Origin: Gammaproteobacteria bacterium
GTDB taxonomy: Bacteria; Pseudomonadota; Gammaproteobacteria; Steroidobacterales; Steroidobacteraceae
Length of the DNA stretch: 55,000 nt
Assembly: GCA_016874295.1 (NCBI GenBank)
Contig: VGUH01000017.1
Span: forward strand, 1 to 55,000
Direction: 5' to 3'
Shown here: positions 1 to 10,032 of the stretch, piece by piece
Position numbering within the stretch: position 1 is the stretch's first letter
Layout of the letters: each line of letters begins with the position of its first letter
Position numbers and translations under genes: made by a program
Notes under the pieces: model-generated
What the model saw: the letters and a program-made list of their open reading frames with translations, nothing else
Told to the model about the DNA's origin: nothing
Databases searched by the model: none

Positions 1-398
1 GCGGCGGCGGCGTCGATGCGGATGCTCAGCGCCTGGGAATCGCTGTTGGGCGGAGAAGCGGAATCCGTGACGGTGATCGTGAAGCTCGACGTACCCGGCG
101 TGCCCGAGGGCGTGCCGGAAATCGCGCCACTCGCGGGATTGAGCGAAAGTCCCGCCGGAAGCGCCCCGGCGCTGGTAGTGAACGTGCGCGTACCGGTACC
201 TCCGGTGGCGGCCACGCTCTGGGAATACGGCGCGCCGACGACGCCGGCGGCGAGCGATGTAGTCGTGATGTTGAGTGCCGGCGGCGGCGGCGGAGGCGGG
301 TTGTTGTTGCCGCCGCCGCCACCCCCGCCGCCGCAGGCGGCGAAGGCCGCGGCAACGCAGGCCAGCAGTACGCGGCGCAGGGCGGTTGAGCTTCTCAC
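1..398 (-). CDS. Ig-like domain lipoprotein, 3' end outside window
   Basis: Exported protein of unknown function. It starts at GTG 398, which overlaps the TGA of the upstream protease gene by four bases, so the two are probably translationally coupled. Residues 1-21 form a lipoprotein signal ending in a lipobox-like A-A-C. A run of eight Gly, three Asn and six Pro makes a flexible linker. The rest matches the pattern of putative-Ig (He_PIG-like) repeats: a G-x-P-Y-S-Q motif followed by L-P-x-G-L-S-L-N and I-S-G-T-P. It is probably anchored to a membrane and binds or displays something outside the cell. The protein continues past base 1, so its length and any later domains are unknown. Confidence 0.72.
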   Translation of the reverse strand, partial: MRSSTALRRVLLACVAAAFAACGGGGGGGGNNNPPPPPPPALNITTTSLAAGVVGAPYSQSVAATGGTGTRTFTTSAGALPAGLSLNPASGAISGTPSGTPGTSSFTITVTDSASPPNSDSQALSIRIDAAA

Positions 399-1621
399 GG
401 ACCCTCGAATGCGTCGAAGCGCGGCGGCGTGCCGACCAGCGTCACGTCGTTGCCCGGTGACGTAACTCCGGCCGCGACCGTGACCGGCCCGACGGGGCCC
501 GGCGAGCTACCCGGCATCGCGATGACCCGCTCGCCGCCGACGCTCGAGCCTTCGGTGAATTCTGCCTGGATAGACTCGACGTCGATCAGGTAATCGCCCG
601 GCGGCAGCGGGATTTCGTAGAAGCCGATGTGGGACGGATCCTGGCTGCGGAACGGCCCGAAGGGTTCCGGGCCCGGCTCGTTGATCGGATTGCCGTGGAA
701 AATGCGGAACTTGTTGCCGGACACGCCGTTTGCCGCGGTGGTACGGCTCTCATCCGCGCCACCCGGAGCGTCGACGCGGCGGGCGACGACGTTCACGAGC
801 TGCGCCTGCGACTCGCCGTCCGAAAAATAGATCGTGCCGGTGATCGTGCCGTGCGTCGCATTGAAACCCGCGCCGCCGCCAGCCGGGTAGAGCTTCGAAA
901 TCCAGCCGACGTCGTCGATTGACAGCGAGCCCTGCTGGGCCGAGACGAGGAACGGAAACATCGTCGGCAGCCCGACGAGGTTGTCCGCGCCGCAGGCCCG
1001 GAAGCCGCATTCCCAGTTGACCTGCGCATGGTCGAGCCCGGAGAAATGACCGAACTCGTGCACGAACGTGGCGTCGAACTCCGCGGTCGTGAGGTCCGGC
1101 ACCGGCGCCTCATCGCCGTCCTGGAACAGCCCGTTCATCACCGCGATGCCGGACAGGATGCGGCCTTGCGCCAGATCGAGTGCGCAGGGGCCCGCAAAGC
1201 CGATGACCGAAGTCTCATCCAGACCGAGCGCGATGAAGATCTCGGCCGCCTCGTCGAACACGATCGGACTCTGCTCGCCTGCGTCGCACGAGTCGTCGAC
1301 GGCGTTGTATTCGGTCTCCGTGCTCACGTTGCCGTCGGTGAACGCCCCGGTATCCGAGATCGCGCCGGCGTGGCTGTAGGTGATGCTTGCCGAGGGCACG
1401 TCCTGCCAGACCGCGAACATCGCAGCGACGCGGGCGATGGCCGCCGCGTTGTTCACGCTGGCGCTGAGGTTTCCGCCGTCGGTGCGGTATGCGATCGTCG
1501 CCGCGCCCCAGGTGTATGGCTCGCCGCTCGTCTGGATGACCAGGGGACCGCCCGCCGAGGCGACGCCGCTGGCGGTGATGCCGGCGAGCAGAATTGCGGC
1601 GGCGCGTCGCCGGGCGCGCAT
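395..1621 (-). CDS. Secreted metzincin (matrixin-like) zinc metalloprotease
   Basis: Predicted 408-residue secreted protease. The first ~23 residues are a signal peptide (Arg-rich start, hydrophobic core, A-S-A). Near residues 195-205 lies the metzincin zinc site H-E-F-G-H-F-S-G-L-D-H, giving three His ligands and the catalytic Glu; about 30 residues later L-P-T-M-F-P provides a Met-turn. The C-terminal ~150 residues resemble a beta-sandwich accessory domain. ATG 1621 shares its A with the TGA of the preceding gene (TGATG), and its own stop overlaps the next GTG, so three genes are coupled. The substrate is unknown. The protease assignment is strong; the subfamily is inferred. Confidence 0.85.
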   Translation of the reverse strand: MRARRRAAAILLAGITASGVASAGGPLVIQTSGEPYTWGAATIAYRTDGGNLSASVNNAAAIARVAAMFAVWQDVPSASITYSHAGAISDTGAFTDGNVSTETEYNAVDDSCDAGEQSPIVFDEAAEIFIALGLDETSVIGFAGPCALDLAQGRILSGIAVMNGLFQDGDEAPVPDLTTAEFDATFVHEFGHFSGLDHAQVNWECGFRACGADNLVGLPTMFPFLVSAQQGSLSIDDVGWISKLYPAGGGAGFNATHGTITGTIYFSDGESQAQLVNVVARRVDAPGGADESRTTAANGVSGNKFRIFHGNPINEPGPEPFGPFRSQDPSHIGFYEIPLPPGDYLIDVESIQAEFTEGSSVGGERVIAMPGSSPGPVGPVTVAAGVTSPGNDVTLVGTPPRFDAFEGP

Positions 1622-2232
1622 CAATGGTTTCCCGTGAAGGCGCGGATCAATGCCGCGAGGTCCGCGGCCGCGATCGGACCGCTGCGATGACTGGCGACCA
1701 GCGCCGCCTGCCGCGCGGTGAGCGCGGCGCCCGGCTTGCCGGCATCGCCGAGCCCCTCGAAAAGCCGTGCATTGCCGGCGGCATTGATCGCCATCTCGCG
1801 GCCCGCTTGGTCGCGCACGATGCGGAAGCGGCCCTGACCCATCCCCGCAGGGCTCGACAGCCCGAGCCGGCTGGGGGCGATCATGAGCAGCAGAAGGTCC
1901 TGGCCCTTGCGGTAACCCGCGGCGTCGTAAACGTCGCGCGCGTCCCAGAGGTATTGCCGGAAGGTGAAACGGCCGCGCGCTTCGCCCTTCAGCGTGTCCC
2001 TGACGCGCAGGGTCACGATGACCGTATCGAGCGCCGTCAGCTCCGGGTGCTTCTCCACGCGCGTCTCGATCACGGTGCCGCGCACGATGTCCGACGCGCG
2101 GTCGGTGAGCTGGTCGAGATTGCGCGGGACGGTCATCGCGCCGTGCTGCGCGAAAGCCGGCGCGGTCAGCAGGCACGCTGTCAGTGCCGGCAGGGCGTGC
2201 CGCAGGAATATGGCAAGAGCGTCGCGGGACAT
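1621..2232 (-). CDS. Exported protein upstream of the metzincin protease
   Basis: A 203-residue exported protein with a cleavable signal (hydrophobic stretch ending A-P-A-F-A). The body has the pattern I-V-R-G-T-V, then V-T-L-R-V-R-D-T-L-K-G, seen in secreted bacterial proteins that accompany metalloproteases and Ig-like proteins; no catalytic motif is visible. It is the first gene of the three-gene operon and overlaps the protease start by one base. A second in-frame ATG at 2250 would add six residues; 2232 was chosen because it fits the signal peptide, though neither start has a clear ribosome-binding site. Its role is unknown; a secretion partner, inhibitor or substrate-binding subunit of the protease are possibilities. 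Confidence 0.65.
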   Translation of the reverse strand: MSRDALAIFLRHALPALTACLLTAPAFAQHGAMTVPRNLDQLTDRASDIVRGTVIETRVEKHPELTALDTVIVTLRVRDTLKGEARGRFTFRQYLWDARDVYDAAGYRKGQDLLLLMIAPSRLGLSSPAGMGQGRFRIVRDQAGREMAINAAGNARLFEGLGDAGKPGAALTARQAALVASHRSGPIAAADLAALIRAFTGNH

Positions 2233-2275
2233 GGGGAGGTTAGCATGCATGCCGGCCGCGGGCATGGCAAGGCTG

Positions 2276-3172
2276 CTACCGGTTAACCGCGATTTCCGCT
2301 GCGATCGGCAGGTGGTCGGAGCCGACGGAGGGCAGGCCGCGGAAGTTCCCCAGCCTGACGCCGTCCGTCGCCAGGATGTGGTCGATCGGGACGCCGAGCC
2401 GCCACAGCGCCGGCCACGTGGGCCCGACGCCGTGTCCCGCGCGCGCATTGGCGAGTCCGCCGACCTTCGCGAGCGCATCGTAGCCGCGGTTCCACATCGT
2501 CATGTTGAAGTCGCCCGCCACCACCGTCGGTTTCCCCAGTCCGCGCACGTGCAGCGCGAACTGGCGGGCATGATCATTGCGGCGCCGCACCTCCTGGTCG
2601 GCGTCGAGCGACGCGGGCAGGTGCACGAGGATGATCTCGGCGTCGCCCGCGGGCGTGGCGAGAGTCGCGGCGATCATTGGCAGTCCGGAGCCCGGAAGCC
2701 GCAGCGTGCGGGCATTGACGAGCGGCATCCTGCTGTACAGGCCGAGGCCGACGTAGCGCTCGTCGGGCGACTCGTAACGGAAAGGATAGCGCCGGCGCAG
2801 CACGTCGAGACCGCTCACCCATGCGCTGTCAATCTCGATCAGCCCGACGAGATCCGGGTCCTCGCGCGCGATGAGCGACTGGATGCGGTCGTGCTGCCGG
2901 TTGGCGTAGTAGACGTTCGAAATCAGGAACTTCACGGGCGGCCCGGTCGCGCTGCCGCCAGGCGCATCCTGGTCGAAATACCAGGGCGCGACCTGCGCGA
3001 TCGGCAGGAGTGCGAGGCTCGCGGCGGCAAGCGCAATCAGGTGCCGGCCGCGCAGCGCGAGCGCCGCCGCGCAGGCGAGGAACGCGAGCGCGAAGTGGAA
3101 CGGGAAGTTCGAAAGGTTGTCGAGCAGTACGAACGGGCCGGGAAGCCGCGCGCCGATGTAAGCGAGAGCCAA
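2276..3172 (-). CDS. Membrane-anchored endonuclease/exonuclease/phosphatase (EEP) family hydrolase
   Basis: About 298 residues. Residues ~15-65 hold two hydrophobic membrane segments; the remainder is an EEP-fold domain with the expected metal and catalytic motifs: L-I-E-I-D near residue 115, G-D-F-N-M near 220 and S-D-H-L-P-I near 285. EEP enzymes cleave phosphodiesters in nucleic acids, phospholipids or small molecules; the substrate here cannot be told. The catalytic part probably faces the periplasm, as in YafD-like relatives. The only usable start in this frame is TTG 3172, because the frame is open only back to the rpoD stop and has no ATG or GTG. It lies 75 bases downstream of rpoD on the same strand. 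Confidence 0.75.
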   Translation of the reverse strand: MALAYIGARLPGPFVLLDNLSNFPFHFALAFLACAAALALRGRHLIALAAASLALLPIAQVAPWYFDQDAPGGSATGPPVKFLISNVYYANRQHDRIQSLIAREDPDLVGLIEIDSAWVSGLDVLRRRYPFRYESPDERYVGLGLYSRMPLVNARTLRLPGSGLPMIAATLATPAGDAEIILVHLPASLDADQEVRRRNDHARQFALHVRGLGKPTVVAGDFNMTMWNRGYDALAKVGGLANARAGHGVGPTWPALWRLGVPIDHILATDGVRLGNFRGLPSVGSDHLPIAAEIAVNR

Positions 3173-3247
3173 GAGCGCCGTGAACCAGACGAGGCAGCGC
3201 GCAACGGGGCGGGCGCCGGGTTGTGATTGCGTGGCGATGCGCTGCGC

Positions 3248-5119
<1,872 letters not shown>

Positions 5120-5166
5120 AGCACGTACCTTGAGGGGGTGTTCGGACGGCCGCAAAACAATAGAGC

Positions 5167-5172
5167 ATTATA
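5167..5172 (-). promoter_or_regulatory. Candidate -10 element upstream of rpoD
   Basis: Read on the minus strand this is a perfect TATAAT, about 48 bases before the chosen rpoD start and after the dnaG stop. No good -35 hexamer stands 16-18 bases upstream, so this could be a weak or activator-dependent internal promoter, or chance. Internal promoters before rpoD are known in E. coli. Confidence 0.4.
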
Positions 5173-5211
5173 CACCGTAAGGGTGCACCGGATGGAGCCG
5201 ACGCGCCGGCC

Positions 5212-6999
5212 TCAGCGCTTGCGGGCCGGCGCCTTGGCGCCCAGAAGTCCTTGAAATTCCTTCTGTTCATCGTCCGAGAGGCGCCGCTCCCGGGAGGCCG
5301 CGATGAGCTCGTCGAGCCGCTTGCCGGGGCCCAGCTCGAGGCCGATGCGCTCGAGCAGCGAGACAAGTTCGCGCCCGGCCGCACGGGCATCCCGAACCAG
5401 GCTCTCCTCGCCGGCCAGCTCGGCCAGCCGGGCGCCCTCCGGGCGTTCGCGCCAGCGCTCGATCAGCTGCGCGGTCGAGAGCCTGGGCTCGGCCCGCGTG
5501 GTTTCCAGCAGTTCGCGCAGTACCGGGAATCCCTTCTGCTCGCCGGCCACCCAGGCCGGCACCGCCGTGACCGACTGCGCGGCGCCGGGGTGGTGCAGCA
5601 GGAGCTGGATGGCCTGCGTCAGCAGGGGCTGGCGACCGGCGGAGCGCGGCGGGCGGCGCGCACCCGCGGGTTGCGGTGGCGCCGCCGTGCCGCGGGCGCC
5701 CGGGACCCGCGCGCGCAGCAGTTGCTCGAGCCGCCCGGCCGGCATGCGCACTGCCTCGGCCAGGTGCTCGACCAGAAGTTCGCGATAGACGCCCGGCGGG
5801 ACGCGGGCGAGCAGCGGCCGCGCGAGCTCGGCGAGCCGCGCGCGGCCGTCGATGCTCGAGAGGTCCGTGCGCGTGACCAGCTGGCCGACCAGGAACTCCG
5901 AGATCGGCACTGCGCCGGCGACGCGTGCCTCGAAGGCCGCCGCGCCTTCCTCGCCGACCAGCGTGTCGGGATCGTGGCCCTCGGGCAGGAACAGGAACCT
6001 GAGCTGGCGGCCGTCGCGGGCGTGCTCGAGCGCGTTCTCGAGCGCGCGCCAGGCGGCGTTGCGGCCAGCCGTGTCGCCGTCGAAGCAGAACACGAGCTCG
6101 CTGGTGACGCGGAACAGCCGGTTGAGGTGCTCGGGCGTGGTCGCCGTACCGAGCGTCGCGACCGACCAGGCGATGCCGGACTGCGCGAGGCGCACGACGT
6201 CCACGTAGCCCTCGACGACCAGCAGCCGCTCGACCTTGCGCAGTGCCTGCCGCGCCTCGTAGAGGCCATACAGTTCGCGGCCCTTGTGGAACAGCGCGGT
6301 CTCGGGCGAGTTCAGGTACTTCGGCTCGCCCTGGTCGAGGATCCGGCCGCCGAAAGCGATCGGCCGGCCGCGCGCGTCGCGGATCGGGAACATGACGCGG
6401 TCACGAAAGCGGTCGTAGCAACCGGATTCGCCCTTGCCGCTGCGCTCCACGACCAGGCCCGCTTCGAGCAGCGCGCGCTCACGCGCGGCTGAGCCGCCGA
6501 ATCGCCTCAGCACCGCATCCCAGGCGTCCGGCGCATAGCCGACGGCGAATTTCACGCAGCTCTCCGCGGTGATGCCGCGTCCCTCGAGATAGGCCTTGGC
6601 GCGTTTCGACTCGCGCAGGCTGTCGCGGTAGAACTGCGTGACCGAGGCGAGCAGCTCGTACAGGTCCTCGCCGGGACGGGTACGGGGCGCGTCGCCGCCT
6701 TCGCGCGGCACCTCGAGGCCGAGCCGGGAGGCGAGTTCCTCGACGGCATCGGGAAATGGCAGCTTGTCGTGTTCCATCAGGAAGCCGAGCGCCGTGCCGT
6801 GCGCGCCGCAGCCGAAGCAGTGGTAGAACTGCTTGTCGGGGCTCACCCAGAACGACGGTGTCTTCTCGTTGTGGAACGGGCAGCAGGCCTTCCATTCGCG
6901 CCCCGCCTTCTTGAGCTGCACGCGGCCGCCGATCAGCTCAACGATGTCGGTCCGGGCGATCAGCTCGTCGATGAATGCCTGCGGGATGCGGCCGGCCAT
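5212..6999 (-). CDS. dnaG: DNA primase DnaG
   Basis: Synthesises RNA primers for the replisome. The 595 residues show the standard order: an N-terminal CHC2 zinc-binding domain (C-P-F-H-N-E-K-T-P-S-F and C-F-G-C-G within residues 40-65), the catalytic core with Toprim motif V-E-G-Y-V-D-V near residue 260 and F-D-G-D-x-A-G near 305, and a helical C-terminal DnaB-interaction domain. ATG 6999 gives the usual M-A-G-R-I-P-Q beginning. TTG 7005, six bases earlier, sits closer to the GAGG ribosome-binding site and cannot be excluded. It is in the classic macromolecular-synthesis block with rpsU upstream and rpoD downstream. Confidence 0.96.
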   Translation of the reverse strand: MAGRIPQAFIDELIARTDIVELIGGRVQLKKAGREWKACCPFHNEKTPSFWVSPDKQFYHCFGCGAHGTALGFLMEHDKLPFPDAVEELASRLGLEVPREGGDAPRTRPGEDLYELLASVTQFYRDSLRESKRAKAYLEGRGITAESCVKFAVGYAPDAWDAVLRRFGGSAARERALLEAGLVVERSGKGESGCYDRFRDRVMFPIRDARGRPIAFGGRILDQGEPKYLNSPETALFHKGRELYGLYEARQALRKVERLLVVEGYVDVVRLAQSGIAWSVATLGTATTPEHLNRLFRVTSELVFCFDGDTAGRNAAWRALENALEHARDGRQLRFLFLPEGHDPDTLVGEEGAAAFEARVAGAVPISEFLVGQLVTRTDLSSIDGRARLAELARPLLARVPPGVYRELLVEHLAEAVRMPAGRLEQLLRARVPGARGTAAPPQPAGARRPPRSAGRQPLLTQAIQLLLHHPGAAQSVTAVPAWVAGEQKGFPVLRELLETTRAEPRLSTAQLIERWRERPEGARLAELAGEESLVRDARAAGRELVSLLERIGLELGPGKRLDELIAASRERRLSDDEQKEFQGLLGAKAPARKR

Positions 7000-7056
7000 G
7001 CTCAACGATACCTCAAGCCATGCGCGCCCGAGTTACGCGCCGGTGGCCTCGCGAGA

Positions 7057-7770
7057 TCACGCGGGTGGCAGCGGTTGTCCCGCCTGCCAGCCCTCACGGC
7101 GTAGTCGCTCAAGGAGCGCGAGCGCCTGCGCCCGCCCGTCGCGCGAGTGCAGCGGCAGCACCAGCACGTCGCCGGGCCGCGACCAGGCGAGCGCCATGCG
7201 CACCGCCTGGTCCTCGCCGTCCGCGTCCGCGATCCGCTCTCCTGCCCGGCCGGCGCGCACGAGCGCGGCGCGCAGGAGCGCGGGCACCTCGCCGCCGGAG
7301 CGCCCGCGCAGGTAGCCGGCGAGTTCCTTGACCACGACGTAGTCCGGCCGCGCCTGCGCGGCGACGGACGCGAGCTGGTCGATATCCGCGTCCTCGCGGT
7401 TGCCGGCCTGCCCGAGCAGCAGCGCGAGGCGCGCGCCGCCGCGCAGCTGCTGCGCGAAGTCGGCGAGACCGGCGAGCGCCGCGGGATTGTGCGCGAAATC
7501 CACGATCAGGTTGAGCCCGCCGAGTTCGCAGCGCATCAGGCGGCCGGCGTTGTCCGCGGGGTCGGCGCCGAAGCGTGCGAACACGGCGGCGATGAATTCG
7601 GGATCGACGCCGAGACCGGCCGCACCGAGCGCCGCGGTCGCGAGATTCGCGACGTTGAAACGGGAACGACCGCCGGCGGCGCGCGGCATCGCCGCGATCG
7701 CGCCGAGATCGTGCTCGCGGCCGCGCCAGGCGAGCAGGAGCCGCCCGGCGCGCGGCTCGGGGCCATCGGT
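7057..7770 (-). pseudogene. C-terminal remnant of a cyanophycin-synthetase-like Mur ligase
   Basis: The readable protein (from ATG 7689, ~210 residues) is the C-terminal part of a Mur-ligase: [10 protein letters not shown] linker, then I-V-D-F-A-H-N-P, and a tail with [10 protein letters not shown] as in cyanophycin-synthetase-like members. Ligase-like sequence continues upstream of that ATG without a start codon, as far as the TGA of yqeY at 7771. The ATP-binding P-loop domain (G-x-x-G-K-T/S) and the N-terminal domain are missing. I read it as a truncated relic inserted between yqeY and dnaG. A small expressed protein is possible, because the frame has stayed open for 237 codons. Confidence 0.6.
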
Positions 7771-8217
7771 TCAGCCCCCGAGCGCCGACTTGATGCGCGC
7801 CGACAGGGCGCCCATGTCGGCGCGGCCCTGGACTTTCGGCTTCAGCACAGCCATGACCTTGCCCATATCCTTCATGGAGGATGCGCCGGTCGCGGCCACC
7901 GCTTCCCGGACCAGGGTCGCAAGTTCGGCATCGCCGAGCTGGGCGGGCAGGTAGCCGGTGAGGAGGGCGATCTCGGCGGATTCCTTGGCCACCAGGTCGG
8001 GGCGGTTGCCGGCCTGGAACTGGGTGACGGATTCCCGGCGCTGCTTGATCATCTTCTCGATGACCGAAAGCACTTCGGCGTCGCCGAGCTCGACGCGCTC
8101 GTCGACTTCGCGCTGCTTGATGCCGGCCTGGAGCATGCGGATGCAGGAGAGGCGGTCTTTCTCGCCTGCCCGCATCGCCGCCTTCATGTCTTCCGTGATG
8201 CGGGCCTTGAGGCTCAT
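7771..8217 (-). CDS. yqeY: YqeY/GatB-like domain protein
   Basis: A 148-residue protein of the GatB/YqeY family, related to the helical tail of the amidotransferase subunit GatB that contacts tRNA. The whole length is one such domain (I-K-Q-R-E-V-D-E-R near residue 35, then G-Y-L-P-A-Q-L). Free-standing YqeY proteins are often encoded between rpsU and dnaG, exactly as here; their biochemical role is not settled. It starts nine bases after the rpsU stop, so the two are co-transcribed. Its stop abuts the Mur-ligase remnant. Confidence 0.92.
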   Translation of the reverse strand: MSLKARITEDMKAAMRAGEKDRLSCIRMLQAGIKQREVDERVELGDAEVLSVIEKMIKQRRESVTQFQAGNRPDLVAKESAEIALLTGYLPAQLGDAELATLVREAVAATGASSMKDMGKVMAVLKPKVQGRADMGALSARIKSALGG

Positions 8218-8226
8218 CCCGGGGGG

Positions 8227-8439
8227 TCAGCGCATCGCGCCGCGACTGCCGTCGCGGGAGTTGCGCTTCAGGTGCCGCTTGATGGCGGCCGCCTTCTTGC
8301 GTTTCCGCTCCTGGGTGGGCTTCTCGTAGAATTCCCGCCTGCGCAGTTCGGTCAGGACGCCCGCCTTTTCGCAGGCGCGCTTGAAACGACGCAGGGCCGC
8401 GTCGAAATACTCGTTTTCGCGGATACGGACGCTCGGCAT
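8227..8439 (-). CDS. rpsU: 30S ribosomal protein bS21
   Basis: A 70-residue basic protein matching bS21, which sits near the anti-Shine-Dalgarno end of 16S rRNA and helps initiation. Typical features are the start [19 protein letters not shown] and the Lys/Arg-rich tail. ATG 8439 is preceded by GAGG at a normal distance. It is the first gene of the rpsU-yqeY-dnaG-rpoD block and is divergent from tsaD, the arrangement found in E. coli; the 96 bases between the two starts must hold both promoters. Confidence 0.97.
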   Translation of the reverse strand: MPSVRIRENEYFDAALRRFKRACEKAGVLTELRRREFYEKPTQERKRKKAAAIKRHLKRNSRDGSRGAMR

Positions 8440-8535
8440 TCTGACCTCGACGCTACCCTGGACGGCCCCGGGAACGCCCGGGGAAAGGGCCGGAATTGTA
8501 GTGACCTGCCCCCGGAAAATCAAAAACCTAGGTCC

Positions 8536-9570
8536 ATGTTGATCCTCGGCATCGAAACCTCCTGCGACGAGACCGCGGTCGCCCTCTACGACGGCCATCA
8601 GGGCCTGCTCGCCAACCGCGTCTTCAGCCAGGTCGCGCTGCACGCGCAGCACGGCGGCGTCGTCCCCGAGCTCGCCTCCCGCGAGCACATCGAGCGCCTG
8701 CTGCCGATGGTTCACGACGCCCTGGCCGAGGCCGGGCTGTCGGCTCAAGCCGTTGACGGGATTGCCTATACCGCCGGGCCGGGTCTGATTGGCGCGCTGC
8801 TGGTCGGCGCCTGCCTCGCCCGCTCGCTGGGCTATGCCTGGGGCGTGCCGGTCATCGGCGTGCACCACCTCGAAGGGCATCTCCTGGCGCCGGCGCTGGA
8901 GCCGGACGCGCCGGATTTCCCGTTCGTGGCCCTGCAGGTCTCGGGCGGGCACACGATGCTGGTGGAAGTATCGGGCCTTGGGCGGTACCGCATCCTCGGA
9001 GAGACGCTGGACGATGCGGCAGGAGAGGCCTTCGACAAGACGGCGAAACTCCTCGACCTCGGCTACCCCGGCGGGCCCGCGCTCGCGGCGCTCGCCGAGC
9101 GCGGCAGCGCCGGCGCCGTCGAGTTTCCGCGCCCGATGCTCGACCGGCCAGGGCTCGATTTCAGCTTCAGCGGACTCAAGACCGCCGTGGTCGTCGCCGT
9201 ACGCGGACGCGTGCTCGACGACGCGGCCCGCGCGGACGTGGCGCGCGGCTTCGAGGACGCGATGGTCGACACACTGGTCGCGAAGTCCCTGCGAGCGTTG
9301 CGCCAGACGGGCATCGACACTCTGGCCGTCGCGGGCGGCGTCGGCGTCAACCGCCGGCTGCGCGCGGCACTCGCCGGGGCGGTCGACGCAGCCGGCGCGC
9401 GCGTGTACTTCCCGCGCCCGGAATTCTGCACCGACAACGCCGCGATGATCGCGCTCGCAGGCCACCACCGCCTCGCCGCGGGCGAGCGCGAGGAGCTCGC
9501 CGTCCGCGCCCGTGCCCGCTGGCCGCTCGACGAACTGCGGCCACCGGGCCAGACCGATGCAGTACGCTGA
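8536..9570 (+). CDS. tsaD: tRNA N6-threonylcarbamoyladenosine transferase subunit TsaD
   Basis: Transfers the threonylcarbamoyl group to A37 of ANN-decoding tRNAs, acting with TsaB and TsaE (not in this window). At 344 residues it is full length. Seen: the ASKHA start G-I-E-T-S-C-D-E-T, metal-binding H-L-E-G-H, the V-S-G-G-H-T loop, and D-F-S-F-S-G-L-K followed by G-G-V-G-V-N. ATG 8536 precedes the conserved beginning by four residues. It is divergent from rpsU. A 20-bp inverted repeat lies just after its stop. Confidence 0.97.
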   Translation: MLILGIETSCDETAVALYDGHQGLLANRVFSQVALHAQHGGVVPELASREHIERLLPMVHDALAEAGLSAQAVDGIAYTAGPGLIGALLVGACLARSLGYAWGVPVIGVHHLEGHLLAPALEPDAPDFPFVALQVSGGHTMLVEVSGLGRYRILGETLDDAAGEAFDKTAKLLDLGYPGGPALAALAERGSAGAVEFPRPMLDRPGLDFSFSGLKTAVVVAVRGRVLDDAARADVARGFEDAMVDTLVAKSLRALRQTGIDTLAVAGGVGVNRRLRAALAGAVDAAGARVYFPRPEFCTDNAAMIALAGHHRLAAGEREELAVRARARWPLDELRPPGQTDAVR

Positions 9571-9583
9571 ACGGAGCCACGAA

Positions 9584-9654
9584 GGGGACGCACCCCTTCA
9601 GCGCAAGGCAAGGCGAAGGCCGACCGAGGCTGGCCGCTGAAGGGGTGCGTCCCC
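9584..9654. repeat. 20-bp perfect inverted repeat between tsaD and folB
   Basis: Left arm 9584-9603 reads GGGGACGCACCCCTTCAGCG and right arm 9635-9654 is its exact reverse complement, with a 31-base loop. It lies wholly between the tsaD stop and folB start, and the right arm ends about ten bases before the folB GAGG site. There is no T-run on either side, so it is not a standard terminator. Short palindromes with a related GGGGAC core occur at 25490 and 37483, so it may belong to a dispersed extragenic palindrome family. Confidence 0.8.
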
Positions 9655-9667
9655 TCCGAGGTAGTCG

Positions 9668-10024
9668 ATGGATCGCATCTTCATTACGGCGCTGACCGCG
9701 GAAGCGGTGATCGGCATCTACGATTGGGAGCGCCAGGTCAGGCAGCGCGTCGAGATCGACCTCGAGATGTGGCTGGACCTGCGGGGCGCGGCAGCGAGCG
9801 ACGCGATCGAGGACACGCTCAACTACAAGTCCGTCGCCAAGCGCGTGCTCGCCTTCGTCGAGGCGAGCAGCTTCCGGCTCGTCGAGGCGCTCGCCGGCGA
9901 GATCGCGCGCATCGTACTCGAGGAGGCCAGGGTCGCGCGCGTGAAGGTCACCGTGCACAAGCCGGGCGCGATCCGGCACTCGCGCGACGTCGGCGTGGTG
10001 ATCGAGCGCAGCCGCGATGGCTGA
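9668..10024 (+). CDS. folB: Dihydroneopterin aldolase FolB
   Basis: Cleaves 7,8-dihydroneopterin to 6-hydroxymethyl-dihydropterin in folate synthesis. The 118 residues match FolB in length and pattern: M-D-R-I-F-I, G-I-Y-D-W-E-R, the D-T-L-N-Y-K segment, L-V-E-A-L-A and the C-terminal V-x-V-x-K-P-G-A-I catalytic strand with its Lys. ATG 9668 has GAGG six bases upstream. folK follows eight bases after the stop, so the two consecutive folate steps are co-transcribed. folM lies convergent just downstream. Confidence 0.95.
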   Translation: MDRIFITALTAEAVIGIYDWERQVRQRVEIDLEMWLDLRGAAASDAIEDTLNYKSVAKRVLAFVEASSFRLVEALAGEIARIVLEEARVARVKVTVHKPGAIRHSRDVGVVIERSRDG

Positions 10025-10032
10025 CCCGCGCC

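Noticed and set aside
7147-8535. Long upstream extension of the tsaD frame
   Set aside because: TsaD homology starts exactly at ATG 8536; the upstream part is antisense to rpsU, yqeY and the Mur remnant.
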